Below are positions 7,801 through 13,612 of a stretch of DNA of 40,405 nucleotides, piece by piece. The DNA comes from Phycisphaerae bacterium (GTDB taxonomy: Bacteria > Planctomycetota > Phycisphaerae > Sedimentisphaerales > SM23-30). The DNA lies in the NCBI GenBank assembly GCA_016342495.1, contig JAEIOG010000042.1, positions 1 to 40,405 of the forward strand. The letters run 5' to 3'. Under the pieces are notes generated by a model. That model made no database searches, was not told where the DNA came from, and saw nothing but the letters and a program-made list of their open reading frames with translations. Position 1 is the first letter of the stretch. Each line of letters begins with the position of its first letter. The position numbers and the translations under genes are program-made.

Positions 7801-9431
7801 CCGATGAAATCGCCAGACTAAGGCATTCAACTCCGGGGGTGACGCTGATTTCACCACCGCCTCATCATGACATCTATTCAATTGAAGACCTGGCACAACT
7901 GATATATGATTTGAAATGCTCAAACCCGGGTGTAAAAGTTTCGGTGAAGCTGGTTTCTGAAATTGGCGTTGGTACTGTCGCTGCCGGGGTAACCAAAGGT
8001 AATGCCGACGAAGTGCTAATCAGCGGTCATGACGGAGGAACTGGTGCCAGTCCGTTTTCTTCTATCAAACATACAGGTTGCCCATGGGAACTGGGCTTAG
8101 CTGAGGCACAGCAGACTTTGATTTTGAACGGTTTGCGTGATAGAGTCAGAGTCCAGGTCGATGGCCAGATTAAAACTGGTCGCGATGTTATTATCGGTGC
8201 CCTGCTCGGAGCTGAATCTTTTGGTTTCGGTACAACGGCTTTGGTTTCACTGGGCTGTGTAATGCTGCGTAAATGCCATACTGGTGACTGTTCTGTTGGC
8301 ATTGCGACCCAGGACCCCGAACTACGTAAATGCTTCAAAGGTAAACCAGAACATCTCATGAATTTTATGCTTTTTATAGCTGAAGATACCCGACGATGGA
8401 TGGCAGAGATGGGCTTTAAAAAGCTGGATGATATTATCGGCAGAGTCGACTTGCTCAATACTTCAACTGCTATTAAGCACTGGAAAACTAAAGGGATTGA
8501 TTTTGGTTCTATCTTTGCTACGCCTGACACTTCCGGTGGCAAAGCTGTCAAGCAAATGCGTCAACAGGCTGACCTGCTCGGCGATCATCTCGATTGGGAA
8601 ATAATCGAAAAAGCTAAAGAAGCTATCGAAAAGAAAACACCTGTGACAATCAAAATGCATGTGCAAAATATCAATCGCACCATTGGTACCATCCTCAGTA
8701 ATAAGATAGTTACCACGCATGGTTCAAAAGGTTTGCCTGAAGACACTCTCACATTAGAACTTGATGGTTCAGCAGGCCAGAGCTTCGGGGCATTTTTATG
8801 TTCAGGAGTTACAATAAAACTTACCGGCGATGCTAATGATTATGTTGGCAAAGGACTTTCAGGCGGCAAGATTATCGTAAAAACCCCCGCAAAAGCCACC
8901 TATGCCTCACATGAAAATATTATCGTAGGCAACACCCTGCTTTATGGAGCAACTACTGGCGAAGTTTATATCAATGGCTTAGCCGGCGAGAGATTCTGCG
9001 TTCGTAATAGCGGAGCAACAGCCGTAGTTGAAGGTGTTGGCGACCATGGCTGCGAATATATGACAGGTGGAACTGTTGTAGTGCTGGGCAAAACCGGTCG
9101 CAACTTTGCCGCTGGAATGTCAGGAGGCATAGCATATGTATTTGATGAACATCAGCTGTTCGATACCTTATGCAACCTTGATATGGTTGACCTTGAATCT
9201 GTCTGGCATAAAAAAGATATTGAATTGCTACACGAACTAATTACTAATCATCAAAAACTGACTGGTTCAAAACGTTCAAATTATATTCTGGAAAACTGGT
9301 CAGAAATGATGGGGAGATTCGTCAAAGTAATGCCTATTGAATATCGCAAGTCACTGCAAAGACTGCAGGAAAGCGATCAAAAATTAACTGAATTCACCCC
9401 GGCAACTGAGGAGGTGTATAAAAATGACTGA
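4866..9431 (+). CDS. gltB: Glutamate synthase large subunit
   Basis: The protein transfers the amide nitrogen of glutamine to 2-oxoglutarate, giving two glutamates; with glutamine synthetase it forms the main ammonium assimilation route. At 1521 aa it has the usual length. The N-terminal glutaminase domain should be processed so that Cys21 (HDACGFG) becomes the nucleophile. The FMN-binding synthase barrel contains MSHGSISKEAHETMA and EGGEDPARY. The [3Fe-4S] ligands appear as C1131-x5-C1137-x4-C1142, and a C-terminal GXGXG beta-helix ends the protein. It overlaps gltD by 8 nt, so the two subunits are coupled. Confidence 0.97.
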   Translation: MQNLPPKSNGLYEPRREHDACGFGAVVNISGKAQHSILEMGNQVLMKLQHRGAASADEATGDGAGMLFQIPHDFFHEELKKQNITLPEPLSYGVAMVFEPHDKAMAIHCRDIMDQAISHYGLKTLGRRDVPSDNTCLGELAKACEPVTTQVFIDGCGLKDIGLERKLFLARKRTEKILNERFGDNAKDFYISTMSCKTICYKGMFLAPQLFGYYPDLSDQRVKSSLCLVHQRYSTNTFPSWALAQPFRLVAHNGEINTLSGNINWMRSQEHLMESDILGDLSDVFPVLAPRGSDSACFDNALELLHMAGRSLPHSMMMMIPEAFGAQYHISTDKRAFYEYQASTMEPWDGPAAMVFTDGKMVAGTLDRNGLRPARYVVTKDGLVVLASEVGVIEFPAENIQQKGRLQPGKMFMVDTVEGRIVLDNEIKSKIARQKPYRRWLEQNRIELRGLFNVSEPVKRDHQSIIQTLRSFGYTYEELRMILKPMAVNGQEPIGAMGTDTPLAVLSDQPKLLFSYFKQLFAQVTNPPIDPLREGLVMSLMSCIGRQQNLLTETPLHCKQLKIPHPILTNQDIQRLKSNQNKDFKVGTVAGLFDSNTDNPQAALEQGLQDLIVAVENEIITNDVSMIIVSDRDVCKDRAPIPTLLAMAAIHHHLLDKNLRQKTAVVIESGEPREVMHMCLLSGYGVSGINPYLAFEAIDEMQRRGEIPSHIESEQLIENYIAALKKGILKTMSKMGISTLRSYRGAQLFEAIGLNREFVDKFFTGTTSRVGGIGMKEIAEETLKRHNKAYQRRDPGAMAMDWGGEYQYRDDGEFHMFNPQSLATFQQSVRSGNFEQFKKYTAMIDDQAKHLCTLRGLFELKKADKPVPLDEVEPAVDIVKRFVTGAMSHGSISKEAHETMAIAMNRLGAMSNTGEGGEDPARYQKRENGDVLNCAIKQIASGRFGVTMEYLSQAKMLQIKMAQGAKPGEGGQLPGHKVTDEIARLRHSTPGVTLISPPPHHDIYSIEDLAQLIYDLKCSNPGVKVSVKLVSEIGVGTVAAGVTKGNADEVLISGHDGGTGASPFSSIKHTGCPWELGLAEAQQTLILNGLRDRVRVQVDGQIKTGRDVIIGALLGAESFGFGTTALVSLGCVMLRKCHTGDCSVGIATQDPELRKCFKGKPEHLMNFMLFIAEDTRRWMAEMGFKKLDDIIGRVDLLNTSTAIKHWKTKGIDFGSIFATPDTSGGKAVKQMRQQADLLGDHLDWEIIEKAKEAIEKKTPVTIKMHVQNINRTIGTILSNKIVTTHGSKGLPEDTLTLELDGSAGQSFGAFLCSGVTIKLTGDANDYVGKGLSGGKIIVKTPAKATYASHENIIVGNTLLYGATTGEVYINGLAGERFCVRNSGATAVVEGVGDHGCEYMTGGTVVVLGKTGRNFAAGMSGGIAYVFDEHQLFDTLCNLDMVDLESVWHKKDIELLHELITNHQKLTGSKRSNYILENWSEMMGRFVKVMPIEYRKSLQRLQESDQKLTEFTPATEEVYKND

Positions 9432-10845
9432 TAAATCAGGATTCCTAAAATATAATCGTGTTGACGTGAGCTACCGTCCGGTCGCTCAGCGTCTGACAGA
9501 CTTCCAGGAAGTCAGCGTTCCACTTGCCCTTGAAACACTTCTTGAGCAGGCGGCGCGTTGTATGGATTGCGGCATACCATTTTGCCTTGGCACTGGCTGT
9601 CCGCTAAAGAATAAAATCCCGGACTGGAATCGTTTTGTCTATAATGGCATGTGGCTTGAAGCTTGCCAACTATTGCATTCAACCAATAATTTTCCAGAAA
9701 TAACCGGGAGAGTTTGTCCGGCCCCCTGTGAAACGGCATGTTGCCTGGGCATTAGTGCCAGTGCCGTCAATATCAAACATATTGAATATAAAATTGTCGA
9801 ACGAGGTTTCGCTGAAGGCTGGATCAAACCGTTGATTCCTGAAACCCGCTCAGGCAAGGAAATTGCCATCATTGGCTCAGGACCAGCAGGCTTAGCAGCA
9901 GCTCAGCAACTTGCTCGTTTTGGACACACTCCGGTTGTCTTTGAAAAAGACAGCAGAATTGGTGGCTTATTACGCTATGGTATCCCGGATTTCAAACTGG
10001 ATAAAAATGTTTTAGACCGTCGACTCCAGCAACTCAAAGCTGAAGGGGTTCGATTTGAAACCGGAGTTCAGGTTGGTGAAGATATTTCTCCAAAATACCT
10101 GGAAAAGGTTTTTGACGCTGTGTGCCTGACCATAGGCGCTGGCCAACCAAGAGATATTGAAATACCAGGCCGTCGACTCGATGGTGTCCACTTTGCAATG
10201 GATTTTCTATCCCAACAGAATAAAATCTGCGCCGGAGACATTATCCCTGATGATCAGGTCATCACTGCCAAAGGTAAACATGTTGTCGTTATTGGTGGCG
10301 GAGATACTGGCAGTGACTGCGTCGGTACTTCACGTCGTCAAGGTGCAGTTCAGGTCCATCAATTGGAAATTATGCCCATACCACCAGTTTCAAGACCCGA
10401 CAGCACGCCCTGGCCCAATTGGCCTAACATCATGCGGACTTCTTCCAGCCACGAAGAAGGCTGCAACCGCCGCTGGTCAGTTACAACTAAAGAATTAATC
10501 GGCGCCAATGGAAAAGTTACCGAACTACATGGCATCGAAGTCAAATGGCAGCAAAAAGATGGTCGCTGGAATATGGTGGAAGTGCCCGGCACCGAATTTA
10601 CCATCAAAGCCGACCTGATCCTTTTAGCTATGGGTTTTGTTCATGTAGCACATAAAGGTTTAGTAGAAAAAGCCGATTTGAAGGTGGATCAACGTGGAAA
10701 TATCGCTATTGATGAGAATTTCATGACCAGTCGCAAAGGTTTCTTTGCTGCAGGTGATTCGCATAATGGTGCTTCTCTGGTTGTAACTGCCATAGATTTC
10801 GGACGTAAAGCCGCTAATGCTATCGATAATTTTTTAGAAAAGTAA
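9424..10845 (+). CDS. gltD: Glutamate synthase small subunit, NAD(P)H oxidising
   Basis: This subunit takes electrons from NAD(P)H through FAD and iron-sulfur clusters and passes them to GltB (473 aa, typical). The N terminus carries the cluster cysteines C46, C49, C54, C59 and a second group CPAPCETACC near residue 100. An FAD-binding GSGPAGLAAAQQ follows, then a pyridine nucleotide site GGGDTGSDC, and the C-terminal FAD contact ends in FAAGDSHNGASLVV. A strong GAGGAGGTG ribosome site lies inside the end of gltB. The order and overlap with gltB show a dedicated two-gene operon. Confidence 0.97.
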   Translation: MTDKSGFLKYNRVDVSYRPVAQRLTDFQEVSVPLALETLLEQAARCMDCGIPFCLGTGCPLKNKIPDWNRFVYNGMWLEACQLLHSTNNFPEITGRVCPAPCETACCLGISASAVNIKHIEYKIVERGFAEGWIKPLIPETRSGKEIAIIGSGPAGLAAAQQLARFGHTPVVFEKDSRIGGLLRYGIPDFKLDKNVLDRRLQQLKAEGVRFETGVQVGEDISPKYLEKVFDAVCLTIGAGQPRDIEIPGRRLDGVHFAMDFLSQQNKICAGDIIPDDQVITAKGKHVVVIGGGDTGSDCVGTSRRQGAVQVHQLEIMPIPPVSRPDSTPWPNWPNIMRTSSSHEEGCNRRWSVTTKELIGANGKVTELHGIEVKWQQKDGRWNMVEVPGTEFTIKADLILLAMGFVHVAHKGLVEKADLKVDQRGNIAIDENFMTSRKGFFAAGDSHNGASLVVTAIDFGRKAANAIDNFLEK

Positions 10846-10876
10846 TTTTATATAATTTCTTGCAAATCAACCACTT

Positions 10877-10901
10877 AAGCTCCCATACGGGGGCTTTTTT
10901 T
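10877..10901 (+). terminator. Terminator of gltBD
   Basis: The stem AAGCTCCC pairs with GGGGGCTT (one T-G pair) around the loop ATAC, followed by a run of T. Confidence 0.8.
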
Positions 10902-11089
10902 GTATTTTTAGCCATATATGAAATTAATTTATTGATATTGGCTGACCGATAAGATAATATATTAATGTCGCCTAGTCTATAGGTGGCATGCTAACTTTCA
11001 CAGTAGTTCGAAAAACAAGTTAAGATCTCGCCTGCCCTCTGCCATTTCCAGTTGCGGTTTCCGGTTTTTTAAGATGTTTTCCGATTTTG
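10902..11089. other. Spacer between gltBD and the RRM gene
   Basis: No gene is visible. The stretch is AT-rich at first, with a short CCTA/TAGG hairpin near 10975-10985. It becomes more mixed before the promoter region of the RRM protein gene. Confidence 0.4.
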
Positions 11090-11095
11090 TATAAT
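11090..11095 (+). promoter_or_regulatory. Probable -10 box of the RRM protein gene
   Basis: A perfect TATAAT lies 56 nt before the ATG. The -35 region is only T-rich. Transcription would begin near 11102, just ahead of the leader hairpin. Confidence 0.45.
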
Positions 11096-11103
11096 TTGAT
11101 CGT

Positions 11104-11124
11104 GTCCTTGTTGGACTTTTTTTT
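11104..11124 (+). promoter_or_regulatory. Leader hairpin with U tract before the RRM gene
   Basis: GTCC-TTGTT-GGAC is a 4-bp hairpin followed at once by eight T, then further T-rich sequence up to the ribosome site. It looks like a weak terminator or protein-binding leader at the very 5' end of the message. Confidence 0.4.
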
Positions 11125-11150
11125 CTTTTTTCGGATAATTGGAGACTGTT

Positions 11151-11498
11151 ATGACTAAGAAACTGTATGTTGGCAATCTAAGCTATGATATGGAAAATTC
11201 TGACCTGGAAACTGCTTTCGCAGAATTTGGCAGCGTCGAAAGTGCCACTGTTATTATTGACCGTCAAAGTGGACGTAGCAAAGGCTTTGGCTTTGTTGAA
11301 ATGAGTACTGAAGAAGAAGCTCAAGCTGCTATGGCTGCTATGGATGGCCAGGAAGTATCCGGACGCCCTTTAAAAGTCAATCTGGCTAAACCCCGCGAAG
11401 ATCGTCCTCAGGGCGGTGGCGGTGGTCGAGGCGGTTATGGCGGTGGCGGTGGCCGAGGCGGTTATGGCGGTGGCGGTGGCGGTGGCGGACGCTACTAA
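11151..11498 (+). CDS. Glycine-rich RRM RNA-binding protein
   Basis: A small single-RRM protein (115 aa) that binds single-stranded RNA. RNP2 is LYVGNL (residues 5-10) and RNP1 is KGFGFVEM (44-51), both with the aromatic residues needed for stacking on bases. After residue about 86 comes an RGG/GYGG tail of almost pure Gly, Arg and Tyr. This is the layout of cyanobacterial Rbp and related bacterial proteins, several of which respond to cold. ATG 11151 has GGAG 6 nt upstream; an upstream TTG overlaps that site and is unlikely. It is monocistronic, with a leader hairpin and a strong terminator, and possibly autoregulated. Confidence 0.93.
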   Translation: MTKKLYVGNLSYDMENSDLETAFAEFGSVESATVIIDRQSGRSKGFGFVEMSTEEEAQAAMAAMDGQEVSGRPLKVNLAKPREDRPQGGGGGRGGYGGGGGRGGYGGGGGGGGRY

Positions 11499-11540
11499 AA
11501 ACCACCGGGCTTCATGCCCTAAATACAATTGAATATTACG

Positions 11541-11571
11541 GGGGCTTCTTTATCCAAAGAGCCCCTCTTTT
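11541..11571 (+). terminator. Terminator of the RRM gene
   Basis: GGGGCT(T)CTTT pairs with AAAGAGCCCC around the loop ATCC with one bulged T, followed by a CTTTT tail. Confidence 0.75.
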
Positions 11572-11599
11572 CGTTTATATCTCATATCAGCATGATTGG

Positions 11600-12577
11600 C
11601 TAAGAAGCAGGCGTTTGACTGCTATAGATTTTCTTGACTATATCTTCCAGCCTCGGCTCGTGTATAGATATGTCACGCGCAGATCCCAACCTTAACAAGT
11701 CAGGTACAACATTTACCGCGTCGGCATAAGTTATATTAAACACATATTTACTGCCATGATCTATAGATAGCAGCATATCTTGGTATTGTTCTGGTATTTC
11801 GACCGGCTTATCATAGGCTATCTCTACCTGTTTGGTATGAACATACTGACTTTTCAATTCGCTCAATGGGCCATCATAAATAATATTGCCAAGATTAATA
11901 AATATGATTCGATGGCATAATTCCTCGATATCATCCATATCATGGGTTGTCAGGATAATAGTAACTTTTTCCTGTTCATTAATTCTTTTGAGAAAACCGC
12001 GAATCTCAGCTTTACTAAGAGCGTCAAGACCAATGGTAGGCTCATCCAGAAAAATAACTTTTGGTCTATGCAACAGGCTGGCCGCTATTTCACATCGCAT
12101 CCTCTGTCCCAGTGAAAGTTTACGTACCGGAATATGCAGTAAATCTTCCAATTGTAGAATATCAACAAATTCAGCCAACCTTTTGGCAAATACCTTTTCG
12201 TTCAGTTCATAAATAGCTTTATAAAGTAAAAATGAATCCCGAACCGGAATATCATATTCCAGCAATGACCGCTGGCCAAAAACCACGCCAATATTATAGG
12301 TATATTGATATCGGTCTTTATGCGGGTCAAAACCCATAACTGAAATCGAGCCATCAGTCGGATACAAAATACCAGTCAGCAATTTAATCGTCGTGCTCTT
12401 ACCGGCACCATTGGGCCCGATATAACCGATAAATTCACCTTCATCTATCGAAAAGTTGATATTGCTTAATACATTGACATCCATGCTTTTACGATAGAAT
12501 ATCTGCTTGAATGACCGTTTGGCCTTAACGGGCACCTTAAATGACTTGGAAACATTTTTTAATTCAATAATAGCGAT
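11600..12577 (-). CDS. ABC-2 type exporter ATP-binding protein
   Basis: This is the ATPase of an ABC exporter of the group that pairs with two DUF990-like permeases. It has Walker A GPNGAGKST, signature LSLGQRMR, Walker B VIFLDEP and the switch His in TTHDMDD, plus a C-terminal extension typical of the group. The first ATG/GTG-type codon in frame (GTG, 12535) would remove the conserved AIIELKNVSKSF start of the domain. A strong AAGGAGG lies 6 nt before an ATC codon at 12577-12575, and reading from there restores the expected N terminus. I therefore place the start at ATC (325 aa). It begins 2 nt after the permease stop, so it is translationally coupled. The substrate is unknown. Confidence 0.85.
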   Translation of the reverse strand: MAIIELKNVSKSFKVPVKAKRSFKQIFYRKSMDVNVLSNINFSIDEGEFIGYIGPNGAGKSTTIKLLTGILYPTDGSISVMGFDPHKDRYQYTYNIGVVFGQRSLLEYDIPVRDSFLLYKAIYELNEKVFAKRLAEFVDILQLEDLLHIPVRKLSLGQRMRCEIAASLLHRPKVIFLDEPTIGLDALSKAEIRGFLKRINEQEKVTIILTTHDMDDIEELCHRIIFINLGNIIYDGPLSELKSQYVHTKQVEIAYDKPVEIPEQYQDMLLSIDHGSKYVFNITYADAVNVVPDLLRLGSARDISIHEPRLEDIVKKIYSSQTPAS

Positions 12578-12579
12578 AA

Positions 12580-13389
12580 TTAACCTCCTTGGGCTTCAAA
12601 TTTTTTCAGGCCTTTATTATACGCAAAAATCACCATAAGCCACAATACAATCGCCCAGAAAAACTGGCCCAGCACCACATATATTGCCAACGTTGTTTCA
12701 ATTTTGCCGGTATAAATCGCTGCCGGGTTATATGCCAGCGAAGCAAACGGCAGAAAAATCAAAACATTTCTTACCCCATCATCAAAAATAGTCAAAGGCA
12801 ACAACTGCCCGGAAAGCAGATTATTAACAGTTCTAAAAAATCTATCAAAAGGCATAACTTCATAAACCCAGAAACTCAGTATTCCAATACCAATATAAAA
12901 GGCATATTGGGTTATAACCGTAGCGATAACCGAAAAAATAAATATCACCATTCGCACCCCGCTGGGCATAACCGCATCAAACATCATAGCCCCAGCGGTA
13001 ATCATCGCTACCCCCATAATACCGCAAAACAGTGGTATCGGCAAAGCTCGAAAAAATAGCCACGCCAGATAATGCATAGGGCGCACCAGTCGCATGGTTA
13101 GATTGCCATTGCATATTTCCTCGTTCATATCAGCTATCAGTCTTCCGCCAGGTGAAAATATCGCTATATAACGAACCACCAGCAAATAAAATATAAAACC
13201 ACTACGGTCAAAACCAGCAATAGTATCTTTGCCGCTAACCTGAAAAAGGACCATCCAAAGCGATGCCACCGCTGCCGTCATAATAATCGGGCGAATAAGC
13301 TTCAGGGCGATGTTAACCCTATACTCCAACAGATTCTTAAACTGGGTGAGAAATATAACCAGATATTTATTAGCTGTTAAAGCTTTCAT
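12580..13389 (-). CDS. ABC-2 family permease A
   Basis: A 269-aa membrane protein with about six hydrophobic segments, of the ABC-2/DUF990 permease type. It has the family feature EICNGNLTMRLVRPMHYL, a cytoplasmic loop between the second and third segments that follows an N-terminal cytoplasmic stretch. The next gene is the ATPase, separated by only 2 nt, and the last codons (CAAGGAGGT) also serve as the ATPase ribosome site. AAGGAAAG lies just before its own ATG. Together with permease B (16507-17316) it should form the channel of one exporter. Substrate unknown; members of this group are largely uncharacterised. Confidence 0.85.
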   Translation of the reverse strand: MKALTANKYLVIFLTQFKNLLEYRVNIALKLIRPIIMTAAVASLWMVLFQVSGKDTIAGFDRSGFIFYLLVVRYIAIFSPGGRLIADMNEEICNGNLTMRLVRPMHYLAWLFFRALPIPLFCGIMGVAMITAGAMMFDAVMPSGVRMVIFIFSVIATVITQYAFYIGIGILSFWVYEVMPFDRFFRTVNNLLSGQLLPLTIFDDGVRNVLIFLPFASLAYNPAAIYTGKIETTLAIYVVLGQFFWAIVLWLMVIFAYNKGLKKFEAQGG

Positions 13390-13518
13390 TCTTTCCTTCT
13401 AAGTATTTGTATTTTAACGATTTATAATTTTAAGAATAACATTATTATTAGGCTATAATATAGCTGTTTTACTGTAAAAATAAACTAAATAATTATGACA
13501 GACCGCTTGAATAACGCA

Positions 13519-13554
13519 AAATTCGATGCATAAGATGATTTATACATCGAATTT
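13519..13554. promoter_or_regulatory. Long inverted repeat over a possible promoter
   Basis: Two 15-nt arms (13519-13533, 13540-13554; arm begins AAATTCGATG) pair with a single mismatch around GATGAT. A possible promoter for the surface-protein gene, TTGAAT (13507-13512) and TAAGAT (13531-13536, 18-bp spacer), overlaps it. The repeat is thus an operator candidate, placed in the divergent spacer between permease A and the surface gene. Confidence 0.5.
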
Positions 13555-13612
13555 CACACCTTACTGGCTATTCAAGGATAATAAACCAATAATCGCTTAA
13601 GGAGATTTTCCG

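Noticed and set aside
8027-8551. 174-codon minus-strand open frame inside gltB
   Set aside because: Antisense to a highly conserved part of gltB including the iron-sulfur region; no protein-like features.
12589-13059. 156-codon plus-strand open frame opposite permease A
   Set aside because: Composition is Lys/Asn/His-rich nonsense; the minus-strand membrane protein is the real gene.
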